A stretch of 64,000 nt of DNA. Origin: Xanthomonas arboricola (GTDB lineage: Bacteria; Pseudomonadota; Gammaproteobacteria; Xanthomonadales; Xanthomonadaceae). The translations under genes and the position numbers were made by a program. The stretch lies in assembly GCF_002940665.1 (NCBI RefSeq), contig NZ_MIGY01000003.1:849573-913572 (forward strand), read 5' to 3'. Of the stretch, positions 32,884-44,167 are shown piece by piece. Below the pieces are notes generated by a model, which was not told where the DNA came from, did no database searches, and saw only the letters and a list, made by a program, of their open reading frames with translations. The first letter of the stretch is position 1. The number at the start of each line of letters is the position of its first letter.

Positions 32884-33827
32884 TGCGGCCACAGTGCGCG
32901 AATCGCGGCGATGCCTTGCGCGCCATGCGAACGCGCTTGGCGCAGGTCGTCGACCTGCATGCCTCCGAGCGCGTAGATCGGTAAGGAGACCCGCTCGCGC
33001 AAGCGTTCGAATCCATCCCATCCCAAGGGTGTCGCACCCGGATGCGACGCGGTCGCCTGCACCGGGCCCAGCACCGCAAAATCGCAGCCCAGACGCTGGG
33101 CGTGGCGCAGGTCTTCCAGCCCGTGACACGAGGCGGCGACCGGCTGCTCGGCCGGTAACGGGCGCTCCTGCAGGCTGGCCAATTGCTCCGCGCCCAGGTG
33201 CACGCCGATGCCGAGTTCGCCGGCCAATGCGATGTCGCGGTTGAGCAGCAGTTGCGCGCGCGCACGGCCGCGCAAGCGCATCACCTGTTGCAGCAAGGCC
33301 TGCCAGCGCGCCGGTTCGGCCTGCCGCGCACGCAACTGGATGCGCGTGATGCCGTCCTGCAGCGCACGCTCCAGACCTTCCAGCCACAGCGCGTCGTCGT
33401 CCGGCTCGGGCGTGATCAGATAGCGGTCGGGCTGGCGCAGCACACCGACCACCGGCACATCGGCCGGCGGCATCGAATAACGGGGCAGCTTGTCCGCGGC
33501 CACCCAGGTCATCGCCTGGCCTTCGCGGCCGCGCGGGCTGCCTTTCCATGTGGTGATGTGGCGCACTTCCAGGCGCAGCCGCTTGTCCGGGTACAGCTGC
33601 GGCACGTCCATCAGCCACTCGCCGACCTGCGCCTCGATACCGAGTTCTTCGTTGAGCTCGCGCACCAGTGCCTGTTCGGAGGTTTCGCCAGGTTCGCGTT
33701 TGCCGCCGGGAAACTCCCACAGGCCGGGCATGTCGCGGGTCTCGGTACGGCGGGTCAGCAGGATGCGGCCGCGGGCGTCGGTGATCACGCCGGCAACGAC
33801 GTGGATGGATCTTAGAGAATCGGGCAT
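32880..33827 (-). CDS. MutT (Nudix) - ThiE-like fusion protein
   Basis: 315 residues. The N-terminal Nudix domain (1-135) has box GGKREPGETSEQALVRELNE with the REL-EE core and opens HVVAGVITDARGRILLTRR, as in 8-oxo-dGTPase MutT. The C-terminal domain (about 145-312) is a thiamine-phosphate-synthase-like TIM barrel: GITRIQLRAR, LLNRDIALA, GVHLGAEQLA, FAVLGPVQATASHPG and IYALGGMQ. It sanitises oxidised nucleotides; the ThiE half may be regulatory or degenerate. It lies 3' of the secA region, as mutT does in enterics, and is coupled to the P-loop kinase. Confidence 0.92.
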   Translation of the reverse strand: MPDSLRSIHVVAGVITDARGRILLTRRTETRDMPGLWEFPGGKREPGETSEQALVRELNEELGIEAQVGEWLMDVPQLYPDKRLRLEVRHITTWKGSPRGREGQAMTWVAADKLPRYSMPPADVPVVGVLRQPDRYLITPEPDDDALWLEGLERALQDGITRIQLRARQAEPARWQALLQQVMRLRGRARAQLLLNRDIALAGELGIGVHLGAEQLASLQERPLPAEQPVAASCHGLEDLRHAQRLGCDFAVLGPVQATASHPGATPLGWDGFERLRERVSLPIYALGGMQVDDLRQARSHGAQGIAAIRALWPQ

Positions 33828-33876
33828 GGCGCAAGAGTGCCGCGAGTGAGCCGTTCAGCGCAATCGCTTGAAGGCG

Positions 33877-33960
33877 GGGATTGGGGATTGGGGATTCGAG
33901 ATTGGTCAAAGCGCAGTACGTGTGCTTCTGCCAATCCCGAATCCCCCAATCTCCAATCCC
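33877..33960. repeat. Inverted pair of GGGATTG heptamer arrays
   Basis: Left arm 33877-33905 repeats GGGATTG; right arm 33931-33960 is its complement (CCAATCCC type). The two are separated by about 26 bp, so the RNA could form a long hairpin. The right arm ends 3 bp before the VOC pseudogene stop. Confidence 0.85.
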
Positions 33961-33963
33961 GGC

Positions 33964-34333
33964 CTACAGTGGATGCCCGATGCGCCACAGCACCCCGCTG
34001 GGATCGTGCAAGGTGAAATCGCGTGCGCCCCATGGCCGGTCTTCCGGCGCGCTGCAGCTCACTCCGAACTGCGTGCCCAGGCCGGTGTCGTGCACGTGTT
34101 GCCACCAGCTGTCGGCATCGTCCACCCACAGGTGCAGCATCAGATTCTCGGCCAGTTCGCGCAGATAGAAATCCTGCAGCAGAAACGCGCAATGCGTGCC
34201 ATGCCGGAAGCAGGTCACATTGCCTTACCTCGTCTTCCTGCACGAAGCCCAGCGCGCGATAGAACCGCTGCGACACCGCGTAGTCGCGCGCAGGCACGAA
34301 CACCTTCAATTGCTGGCTGGACAGCAGCGCCAT
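33964..34333 (-). pseudogene. VOC/glyoxalase-family gene with a 1-bp frameshift
   Basis: The first 37 codons from ATG 34333 read MALLSSQQLKVFVPARDYAV..FVQEDEV. The matching remainder is in another frame: VTCFRHGTHCAFLLQ, then NLMLHLWVDDADSWWQHV and FTLHDPSGVLWRIGHPL, to the stop at 33964. Removing one T of the TT at 34225-34226 (plus strand) restores EDEV-GNVTCFRHG and a 122-residue single VOC domain of normal length. Either a real recent inactivation or a sequencing error. Confidence 0.85.
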
Positions 34334-34656
34334 GACCGCACTCCACGCAGGATGTGGATCGAGCATACGCCCAGCAACGGCACCGGCGCAGACGCCTGCA
34401 TGCGCAAGACGCAGTTGGCGCCGCAAGAAATGGACAGCGTGTGGCGGACCTGCCGTGCCGAGGCCCACCGCAAGACAGCTCGCAGGACGCTTCCAGCGTC
34501 TATGCCGTGGTTTCCGACCTTGCCTGGCAGCGATGCAAGCCATGACTTCGCAGGGAGTTGGCCAAAGGCGGCGAAACCTGAGCGTGGCCTCGCACTCGGT
34601 CTGCGATATCCCCCTTCCTGCTTCAAGACCCCCTCAGGATCCCATCCGTAAGCAGA
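34334..34656. other. Intergenic, no gene recognised
   Basis: About 320 bp between the VOC pseudogene and the hairpin block 3' of secA. No coding frame or RNA recognised. Confidence 0.5.
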
Positions 34657-34767
34657 GCCCCCTTGGTAAGGGGGCGCGCCAAGGGCGCGGGGATCGGAAG
34701 CAAGGACCGTGCACCAGGCGTCCGCTACGCGGATGCCTGGTGCGCAGCCCCGCCAAGCGGGCTGCGC
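34657..34767. repeat. Block of hairpins including a CCCCCTT..AAGGGGG element
   Basis: First hairpin GCCCCCTT-GGT-AAGGGGGC (34657-34675), followed by GCGC-rich sequence. Then a 15-bp stem GCACCAGGCGTCCGC/GCGGATGCCTGGTGC with loop TAC (34711-34743, one G-T pair), and a GCGCAGCCC/GGGCTGCGC stem (34742-34766). The first hairpin recurs at 58274-58294. Confidence 0.75.
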
Positions 34768-34782
34768 CACGGTCAACTCAGC

Positions 34783-37521
<2,739 letters not shown>

Positions 37522-37584
37522 TGAAGAAACCGGTTGAAAAGGAACGGTTTGACCGACGCCGGTCCCCAAGACCCGGCCGCCGTA

Positions 37585-37611
37585 AACGAAACAGGGCGCA
37601 CTGCGCCCTGT
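37585..37611 (-). terminator. Terminator of the M23 peptidase transcript
   Basis: On the minus strand a 10-bp stem ACAGGGCGCA/TGCGCCCTGT with a one-base centre is followed by TTCGTTT. It lies between the M23 stop (37677) and the secA start (37521), so secA should have its own promoter. Confidence 0.75.
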
Positions 37612-37676
37612 CGATGGCAACACCCTATTGTAGCTTGGGGCGGGCCTTCACGAATCAAGCGCCGCCCGCGCCGCCG

Positions 37677-38621
37677 TCAACCGCGCCCGCGGCGGCCCAC
37701 CGGCGTGTTGGTATCGCCCAGGAACTTGCGCGGATTGACCACCCGCCCGTCCGCCCACACCTCGAAATGCACGTGGGCGCCGGTGGAGCGGCCGCTGGAT
37801 CCGGCCCGGGCCACCTGCTGGCCGGCGCGGACCAGGTCGCCCACCTTCACCACCAGGCGCGAGTTGTGCGCATAGCGGGTCACATAGCCGTTGCCGTGGT
37901 CCACTTCCACCACGTTGCCGTAGCCGCCGCGCACGCCGGCATAGCTGACCACGCCGTCGGCGACCGACATCACCGGGTCGCCCACGTTGGCGTGGAAGTC
38001 CACGCCCTTGTGGAAGGCCGAACCACCGTCGAACGGATCGGCGCGGCCGCCGAAGCCGGAGGTGATGTAGGTGTTGCGGATCGGCATCCGCGAGGGCACC
38101 GAATTCTGTTCGAGCTGATGATCGAACATCAGCGCGGCCAGCACGTTCAGTTGCTGGCCCGAGGCGGAGAACTGCTGTTCGACCTGCCCCAGCGTCTGCT
38201 TGAGCGACTCGACCGGCATGTCGCTGACCGGCTCGTCGCCGCCACCGACGCCGACCGGGGCGTCGAAGTCGAACTCGCCGTCCTTCAACTTGCCCATTTC
38301 GGTCAGCCGCTCGCCCAATGCATTGAGACGGGTGGCCTGCGCCTGCAGCTCGCCCATGCGCGCGGCCAGTGCGTTGACCTGCGCCTGCGAGGCGCGCTGC
38401 GCCTGGGCCAGCTCGGCCTGCTGCCGGGCAACCTTGGCCTGCAACGCGGAATTGGTCACCATGCCGGTGGCGGTGCTGGCACCAATGCCGATCAACATGC
38501 CCAGCCCAAGCACGGCGCCGAGGACTACCATCGGTCGATCCGCGGCAAAGCCCTGGAACTGGCGGGCCAATCGCTGCGCCCGGGTTTCGCGAGATTTGAT
38601 TACAACTTTCTTCAACGCCAT
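37677..38621 (-). CDS. M23-family peptidase (LytM domain), membrane-anchored
   Basis: 314 residues. A cytoplasmic basic start (KKVVIKSRETRAQRLARQ) is followed by a membrane helix VVLGAVLGLGMLIGIGAS (about 32-50) and a periplasmic coiled coil (about 60-115). The C-terminal peptidoglycan endopeptidase has SGFGGRADPF, the ligand motif FHKGVDFHANVGDPV (HxxxD) and AHVHFEVWADGRVVNP (HxH). Zinc ligands are complete, so it is probably active, unlike EnvC-type activators. The start codon abuts the divergent dciA start (CATATG, no bases between). Confidence 0.9.
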   Translation of the reverse strand: MALKKVVIKSRETRAQRLARQFQGFAADRPMVVLGAVLGLGMLIGIGASTATGMVTNSALQAKVARQQAELAQAQRASQAQVNALAARMGELQAQATRLNALGERLTEMGKLKDGEFDFDAPVGVGGGDEPVSDMPVESLKQTLGQVEQQFSASGQQLNVLAALMFDHQLEQNSVPSRMPIRNTYITSGFGGRADPFDGGSAFHKGVDFHANVGDPVMSVADGVVSYAGVRGGYGNVVEVDHGNGYVTRYAHNSRLVVKVGDLVRAGQQVARAGSSGRSTGAHVHFEVWADGRVVNPRKFLGDTNTPVGRRGRG

Positions 38622-39068
38622 ATGAGTGTCATGTCCAAGCCCAAGTCCAACGCACGCAACCCTTCCGTCCCACAACCGGCCATCGAGGCCGCGTTGGGTG
38701 AAAAGGCTGGCGACCCCTTGCGCCGAGCGTTGTGGCTCGATGCGCTGGACCGGCAGTTGCGCCCCCTGTTACCGCCTCATCTGGCCACCCGTTGCCGGCT
38801 GGCCAACGTCAGAGACGAACAGCTCGTTTTTCTGGTTGATTCACCTGTCTGGCATGCCAAGTTGCGACTTGCCGAGACCCAATTACTGGATGCCGCCCGA
38901 TCCATCGGACTGAAGGCCACCGCAGTGACCATCAAGACCACTACCACCCCGCTGCATTCCCCAATGCAGCAGAATCGCGAGCGTCCGCGCCCCGTCTCGG
39001 AGGCCACGCACAGAGGTCTGCGCGATGCGCTGGCCTCCCTGCAGGATGTTCCACCCACCAAACGGTGA
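38622..39068 (+). CDS. dciA: DciA-type (DUF721) replicative helicase loader
   Basis: 148 residues. The central DUF721 domain (about 35-105) reads RRALWLDALDRQLRPLLPPH, then CRLANVRDEQLVFLVDSPVW and AKLRLAETQLLDAARSIG. The tail is disordered and basic. DciA opens DnaB helicase onto DNA in bacteria lacking DnaC, and the gene neighbours lpxC and secA in pseudomonads, as here. ATG 38622 directly abuts the M23 start; no Shine-Dalgarno is visible, and a second ATG lies at 38634. Confidence 0.85.
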   Translation: MSVMSKPKSNARNPSVPQPAIEAALGEKAGDPLRRALWLDALDRQLRPLLPPHLATRCRLANVRDEQLVFLVDSPVWHAKLRLAETQLLDAARSIGLKATAVTIKTTTTPLHSPMQQNRERPRPVSEATHRGLRDALASLQDVPPTKR

Positions 39069-39254
39069 GCACCGCGCCGCTGGTGCGAAGCGGCCGCCGC
39101 AGCGTGAAAGAATTGCGAAGACCGCGCACGACCCGACGCATCCTAGCGGGCCTCAGCCACGCAGGAGTTAGAGAAGTCTTAAATAAAAGTTAAGAACGGG
39201 CCGGTAATCCGACGCAGTTCACACTTTGAACGCCGACTGCGGCATTCCCCGACA

Positions 39255-40166
39255 TCAGGCGTAGACAGGGCTGGCGTAGGTGACCGGCGGCTGCACGGTG
39301 CCTTCGGGGAAGCTGACCCATTCCCAGGCGGCCTGATCCGCCAGCAGCGCACGCACCAGCTTGTTGTTGAGCGCATGGCCGGACTTGAAGCCTTCGTAGG
39401 CGCCCAGAATGGCGCCGCCGGCCAGATACAGGTCGCCGATGGCGTCCAGGATCTTGTGCCGCACGAATTCGTTGGTGTAACGCAGGCCGTCCTCGTTGAG
39501 CACGCGGAACTCGTCCAGCACGATGGCGTTGTCCATCGAACCGCCCAGGCCCAGATTGCGCTCGCGCATGTATTCAAGGTCGCGCATGAAGCCGAAGGTG
39601 CGGGCGCGCGAGATTTCCTTGACGTAGGCCGAGGTGGAGAACTCGATTTCCTGGCGCGACTGCTTGGCCGGGATCATCGGGTGATTGAATTCGATGGTGA
39701 AGCCGAGCTTGTAGCCCTCGTACGGCTCGAAGCGCGCGACCTTGTCGCCCTCGCGCACTTCCACCGTCTGCTTGATGCGGATGAAGCGCTTGGCCTTGTT
39801 CTGCTCGACGATGCCTGCCGACTGCAGCAGGAACACGAACGGGCCGGACGAACCGTCCATGATCGGCAACTCGGCCGAGGACAGTTCGACGATGACATTG
39901 TCCACACCCAGGCCGGCCAGTGCCGACATCAGGTGCTCGACGGTCTGGATCTTGGCGCCATTGCAGGTCAGGCCGGTGCAAAGCGTGGTCTCGGTGACCA
40001 GCTCGGCATCGGCGGGGACTTCGACGATCGGCTCCAGGTCCACACGCCGGAACACCACGCCATGATCGACCGGAGCCGGTCGTAGCGTCATGTACACCTT
40101 GTCGCCGCTGTGCAGGCCGACGCCGGTGGCGCGAATGGTGTTCTTGAGAGTGCGTTGCTGGGTCAT
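39255..40166 (-). CDS. lpxC: UDP-3-O-acyl-N-acetylglucosamine deacetylase
   Basis: 303-residue zinc enzyme for the committed step of lipid A synthesis. It starts [36 protein letters not shown] holds the first zinc His (about 78); [14 protein letters not shown] holds the second His and Asp (about 237 and 241). The length equals E. coli LpxC within a few residues. ATG 40166 is chosen over an upstream in-frame start by conservation. It lies at the end of the dcw cluster but behind a terminator, so it is probably transcribed separately. Confidence 0.97.
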   Translation of the reverse strand: MTQQRTLKNTIRATGVGLHSGDKVYMTLRPAPVDHGVVFRRVDLEPIVEVPADAELVTETTLCTGLTCNGAKIQTVEHLMSALAGLGVDNVIVELSSAELPIMDGSSGPFVFLLQSAGIVEQNKAKRFIRIKQTVEVREGDKVARFEPYEGYKLGFTIEFNHPMIPAKQSRQEIEFSTSAYVKEISRARTFGFMRDLEYMRERNLGLGGSMDNAIVLDEFRVLNEDGLRYTNEFVRHKILDAIGDLYLAGGAILGAYEGFKSGHALNNKLVRALLADQAAWEWVSFPEGTVQPPVTYASPVYA

Positions 40167-40286
40167 ATGCGAAGTCTGGATGAACAATGCAGACAGACGC
40201 TGAACCGGCTGTCTAATCCGTAGAGATTATCTGAATTTTAACAAGTCGCGCGTGACGGGAACTGTAATTCCCGGGTCACGCCACTG

Positions 40287-40318
40287 CAAAAGCTGCCGGA
40301 TCGTGGCCGACCCGGCAG
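40287..40318 (-). terminator. Terminator after ftsZ
   Basis: Stem CTGCCGG/CCGGCAG followed on the minus strand by CTTTTGC, 80 bp after the ftsZ stop. Further hairpins flank it (40251-40280 and 40337-40356). Confidence 0.65.
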
Positions 40319-40397
40319 AAAGGACATGGCACTGCACCCCGAGGCGAACTCCGGGGCGGAACGGACCGCGCCGCCGTAGCGACGCAGCCGACGATCC

Positions 40398-41636
40398 TCA
40401 GTCGGCCTGGCGGCGCAGAAACGCCGGGATATCCAGGTAATCGTTGGGCAGGTCTGCGGCCGGCGCAGCCGAACCGCCGCCGTTGTTGCTGCCGCTGCCG
40501 ACCGAGTCGCTGCTCGGACGACGCAGGCCCAGGCCCATGCTGCCGCCGACGGCCTTGGACACCGCATCGCCGCCGCTGGTGTCGAAATCGCCGAACTCCG
40601 GCTGGCCGGTGGTGGCATTGCGCACCAGCTTGATCGGCGCGCGCTGGTCCGGACGCTGGGTCTGGCGGGCAACCGCACGGTTCAGGCCGGTGGCCACCAC
40701 GGTGACGCGCACTTCGTCCTGCATGTCCGGGTCGAGCACGGTGCCGACGACCACGGTCGCATCTTCCGAGGCGAACGCCTCGATGGTGCGGCCGATCTCG
40801 TCGAACTCGGACATGGTGAAGTCCGGGCCGGCGGTGATGTTGACCAGGATGCCGTTGGCACCGGCCAGGTTGACGTCGTCCAGCAGCGGGTTCTGGATGG
40901 CGGCTTCGGCAGCGGCCTGCGCGCGATCGTCGCCGCGTGCCGAGCCGGTGCCCATCATGGCCAGGCCCATTTCCGACATCACGGTGCGCACGTCGGCGAA
41001 GTCGACGTTGATCAGACCCGGACGCACGATCAGATCGGCGATGCCCTGCACGGCGCCCTGCAGCACGTCGTTGGCAGCGCGGAACGCCTGGATCATGGTG
41101 GCGTTGCGGCCGAGCACGGTGATCAGCTTTTCATTGGGGATGGTGATCAGCGAGTCGCAATGCTGGCTCAGTTCCTCGATGCCCTTCAGCGCAACCTGCA
41201 TGCGGCGACGGCCTTCGAACGGGAACGGCTTGGTGACCACGGCCACGGTCAGGATGCCCATTTCCTTGGCCAGCTGCGCCACCACCGGCGCGGCGCCGGT
41301 GCCGGTGCCGCCGCCCATGCCGGCGGTGATGAACACCATGTCCGCACCCTGCAGCGCGTCCATGATGCGCTCGCGGTCTTCCAGCGCGGCCTGACGGCCG
41401 ACTTCCGGATTGGCGCCCGCGCCCAGGCCCTTGGTGACGTTGGTGCCGAGCTGCAGCTGCAGCTTGGCGCCGCAGTTCTTGATCGCCTGCGAGTCGGTGT
41501 TGGCGGTGATGAATTCCACGCCATCGACATTGGTGTTGACCATGTGCGCAACCGCGTTGCCGCCGCCACCGCCCACGCCAACGACCTTGATTACCGCGTT
41601 GGGAGCCATCTTTTCGATCAGTTCAAAATGTGCCAT
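40398..41636 (-). CDS. ftsZ: Cell division protein FtsZ
   Basis: 412-residue tubulin-like GTPase forming the Z ring. [14 protein letters not shown] opens the fold, the tubulin signature [10 protein letters not shown] is at about 108-117, and the T7 synergy loop [11 protein letters not shown] near 207. A variable linker follows from about 320 ([19 protein letters not shown]). The conserved C-terminal peptide [14 protein letters not shown] binds FtsA and ZipA. ATG 41636 matches other FtsZ; the frame continues upstream through heptamer repeats. The 289-bp leader separating it from ftsA should hold its own promoters. Confidence 0.98.
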   Translation of the reverse strand: MAHFELIEKMAPNAVIKVVGVGGGGGNAVAHMVNTNVDGVEFITANTDSQAIKNCGAKLQLQLGTNVTKGLGAGANPEVGRQAALEDRERIMDALQGADMVFITAGMGGGTGTGAAPVVAQLAKEMGILTVAVVTKPFPFEGRRRMQVALKGIEELSQHCDSLITIPNEKLITVLGRNATMIQAFRAANDVLQGAVQGIADLIVRPGLINVDFADVRTVMSEMGLAMMGTGSARGDDRAQAAAEAAIQNPLLDDVNLAGANGILVNITAGPDFTMSEFDEIGRTIEAFASEDATVVVGTVLDPDMQDEVRVTVVATGLNRAVARQTQRPDQRAPIKLVRNATTGQPEFGDFDTSGGDAVSKAVGGSMGLGLRRPSSDSVGSGSNNGGGSAAPAADLPNDYLDIPAFLRRQAD

Positions 41637-41925
41637 GTCAGTGTCCTCTTGAGCCGGGATTGGGGAGTGGGGATTGGGGATTCGCAAAAGCGCTGGTCCC
41701 TGCCCACTCCGCACCACGGCGAGTGTTGTTGTTTGAAAGTCGGGATTCGTGTGCCGGGACCGTAGATCCGCTATGCGCTCTACGACTCACCTCACCTACT
41801 CCTCGACGCAATGCCTGCAAAAAATTTTACCGCCTACCCGCTCGCCGCTCTCCACTTAATCGTTGCTGTCACTCTGTTTTTTCGCTCTTGCCAATCCCAA
41901 ATTCCGAATCCCGAATCCCGGCGCC
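41637..41925. repeat. ftsA-ftsZ spacer with two inverted heptamer arrays
   Basis: GGGATTG-type array at 41656-41685 and the complementary CCAATCCC-type array at 41891-41920, about 205 bp apart. This is the only real gap between mraZ and ftsZ. A TTG-initiated 60-codon frame (41638-41820, minus) ends 1 nt before the ftsZ ATG, but its start is weak, so I do not call it. Confidence 0.75.
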
Positions 41926-43161
41926 TCAGAATTCGCCGCGATACCAATTCTTCAATTTCTTGAACAAGCTCCCGGCGCGTCCGGTCGGGATCGACGGGCG
42001 GCGCGGGTGTTCGATCTGGCTGCCCATCAGCAACAGGCCCACGCCGGAGGCGTGCACCGGGTTGCCGACGACTTCGCCCAGACCGGTGACGTGCTGGGGA
42101 ATGCCCACGCGCACCGGCATCTGCAACATCTCCTCGGCCAGTTCGACCACGCCTTCCATCTTCGACGCGCCACCGGTGAGCACCATGCCGGCGCGCACCA
42201 TTTCCTCGAAACCGGAGCGGCGCAGTTCGGCCTGCACCATTTCGAAGATTTCCTCGTAACGGCCCTGCACCGCCTGCGCGAGCGCATGCCGCGGCATGCG
42301 GCGCGGCGGGCGATCGCCGACCGACGGTACCTGGATGCTTTCTTCGGCGGTGGCCAGCTGCGCCAGCGCGCAGGCATACCGCACCTTGATCTGCTCGGCT
42401 TCCGGGGTCGGCGTGCGCAGCATGTGCGCGATGTCGTTGGTGACGTGGTCGCCGGCGATCGGCAGCGAGGCGGTGTGGCAGATCGCGCCCTGCACGTAGA
42501 CCGCAAGGTCGGTGGTGCCGGCGCCGATATCCACCAGCACCACGCCCAGTTCGCGCTCGTCGGCGGTCAACACCGCCACGCTGGAAGCCAGCGACGACAG
42601 CACCAGATCGTCCACCTGCAGGCCGCACTTCTGTACGCACTTGGTGATGTTGGCCGCCGCCGACTGCGCGCACACCACCAGATGCGCATGCACCTCCAGG
42701 CGCACGCCGGTCATGCCGACCGGATTGCGGATGCCTTCCTGCGAGTCGTCCAGCACGTACTCGCGCGGGATCGCATGCAGGATGCGCTGGTCGGCGGGAA
42801 TGGCCACGGCCTTGGCCGCATCCAGCACGCGCTCCAGATCGCTCCAGGTCACTTCGCCGTCGCGGATCGGTACGATGCCGGGCGAGTTCTTGCACTGCAC
42901 GTGGTTGCCGGAAATCGACGCGTACACCGAGCGGATCTCGCAGCCGGCCATCAGCTCGGCCTCTTCCACCGCGCGCTGGATCGACTGCACGGTGGATTCG
43001 ATGTCCACCACCACGCCGCGCTTGAGACCGCGCGATTCATGCGAACCGATGCCGATCACTTCGATCGGATTGCCGGGCGAGTACTCGCCGACCAGCGCGA
43101 CGACCTTGGAGGTGCCGATGTCCAGTCCAACGATGAGGGATTTGTCGCCTTTGCGGTTCAT
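41926..43161 (-). CDS. ftsA: Cell division protein FtsA
   Basis: 411-residue actin-like ATPase tethering FtsZ to the membrane. SLIVGLDIGTSKVVALVGEY is the phosphate-1 motif, VLVDIGAGTTDLAVYVQG (about 205) phosphate-2 and VLTGGASKMEGV (about 333) the adenosine motif. The C-terminal amphipathic helix is AGSLFKKLKNWYRGEF. Length is close to E. coli FtsA (420). The start overlaps the ftsQ stop by ATGA. Confidence 0.97.
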   Translation of the reverse strand: MNRKGDKSLIVGLDIGTSKVVALVGEYSPGNPIEVIGIGSHESRGLKRGVVVDIESTVQSIQRAVEEAELMAGCEIRSVYASISGNHVQCKNSPGIVPIRDGEVTWSDLERVLDAAKAVAIPADQRILHAIPREYVLDDSQEGIRNPVGMTGVRLEVHAHLVVCAQSAAANITKCVQKCGLQVDDLVLSSLASSVAVLTADERELGVVLVDIGAGTTDLAVYVQGAICHTASLPIAGDHVTNDIAHMLRTPTPEAEQIKVRYACALAQLATAEESIQVPSVGDRPPRRMPRHALAQAVQGRYEEIFEMVQAELRRSGFEEMVRAGMVLTGGASKMEGVVELAEEMLQMPVRVGIPQHVTGLGEVVGNPVHASGVGLLLMGSQIEHPRRPSIPTGRAGSLFKKLKNWYRGEF

Positions 43162-43994
43162 GTCTTAAAGCCGGGATTCGGGATTTGGGATTCGGGATTG
43201 GAGAAAGGCGGGATATGGGTGCGAGGGAGTTGCAGCACGACCGTGTGATGTGCAGCGGGCGTGGCCGGCGGAGGTTTTTTCTTTGTCTCGGGCACCGCGT
43301 TTTCCAAATTCCGTTCGACCGTAAAGCCATTGGTGTAGCGCAGGTCGGCGCGGGCGATCGGGCGTTGCGGGTCGGCCAGTTGCGGCAGCACGCGGGCGAA
43401 GCGTTGCAGGCGGGCGCGGGCGTCGTCGCGGCCGATCACGATCTGCACGCCGTTGCTCAGGCCCAGCGACCAGCTGCCACGCGCGTCCATTTCCAGGCGC
43501 TCCACATCCAGCCCGGTCGGCGCGAACAGCGCGCGCGATTCGTTGTAGAGCGCCACCACGTCCTGGGTCTTGCTGTCCGGGCCACCGAGTTGCGGCAACT
43601 TGAAATCCTTCAACAATGGCGGGGTGCGGAACAACCGGCCCTGTTCGGACAACATGCGGTCGGTGCCCCAGCGCGCGAATGGCTTGTGCTCGGTGACGTG
43701 CACTTCCAGCACGTCCGGCCAGCGCTTGCGCACCTGCGCACTTTCCACCCACGGCAAGCGCGCGATGGCGTCCTGCGCGTTCTGCAGCTTCACCGCGAAA
43801 AAGCCCGAGCGCGCATACGGCAGTACCACCGCACGCAACTCTTCGGCCGGCACCCGCTTGAAGTCGCCCGACACCCGCAACCGCGCCAACGGCCAACGCT
43901 CGGCACCGACCCAGCCATTGAGCACGGCCACCACCGGCAACGCGACCAGCGCCACCGCGAGCAACCACGCCAGGATGCGCAGGGTGGCGTTCAT
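43158..43994 (-). CDS. ftsQ: Cell division protein FtsQ, with repeat-derived C-terminal tail
   Basis: 278-residue bitopic divisome protein. A short cytoplasmic start is followed by a membrane helix (ILAWLLAVALVALPVVAV, about 7-24) and a POTRA domain (LRVSGDFKRVPAEELRAVV). A beta domain ends about residue 228 with RADLRYTNGFTVER. The last ~50 residues are not FtsQ-like: a Pro/Lys stretch (ETKKKPPPATPA) and then FSNPESQIPNPGF, encoded by heptamer repeats at 43173-43200. Despite this the frame ends in an ATGA overlap with ftsA. Confidence 0.95.
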   Translation of the reverse strand: MNATLRILAWLLAVALVALPVVAVLNGWVGAERWPLARLRVSGDFKRVPAEELRAVVLPYARSGFFAVKLQNAQDAIARLPWVESAQVRKRWPDVLEVHVTEHKPFARWGTDRMLSEQGRLFRTPPLLKDFKLPQLGGPDSKTQDVVALYNESRALFAPTGLDVERLEMDARGSWSLGLSNGVQIVIGRDDARARLQRFARVLPQLADPQRPIARADLRYTNGFTVERNLENAVPETKKKPPPATPAAHHTVVLQLPRTHIPPFSNPESQIPNPGFKT

Positions 43995-44167
43995 GCGCGC
44001 GCTCCGCGCGCGGGAATGGGGAATCGGGAATAGGGAATCGCAACGGCGCGAGCTGCGCTCGCGGGATTGGGGATTGGGGATTGGGGATTCGCCACGGCAA
44101 CAGCAACGGCGCGCATGGCGTCGCTGTTGGCCAATCCCGATTCCCGATTCCCCATTCCCGGCGTCAT
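43991..44167 (-). CDS. 58-codon repeat-encoded ORF bridging ddlB and ftsQ
   Basis: Begins ATG 44167, whose ATGA overlaps the ddlB stop, and ends TGA 43991, whose ATGA overlaps the ftsQ start. The protein ([18 protein letters not shown].., [27 protein letters not shown]) is a translation of the heptamer arrays in this gap and resembles no family. It most likely serves to carry ribosomes from ddlB to ftsQ; a functional peptide is not implied. Confidence 0.5.
   Translation of the reverse strand: MTPGMGNRESGLANSDAMRAVAVAVANPQSPIPNPASAARAVAIPYSRFPIPARGARA
44012..44160. repeat. Heptamer element between ddlB and ftsQ
   Basis: GGGAATC-type array at 44012-44040, GGGATTG array at 44063-44090, and a complementary array at 44131-44160 (CCAATCCCGATTCCC). 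This gives two nested inverted pairs with short spacers. Confidence 0.85.

Noticed and set aside
41638..41820. 60-codon frame ending one base before ftsZ, a possible third bridge ORF
   Set aside because: It needs a TTG start without a ribosome site and does not overlap the ftsA stop, so coupling is not supported.
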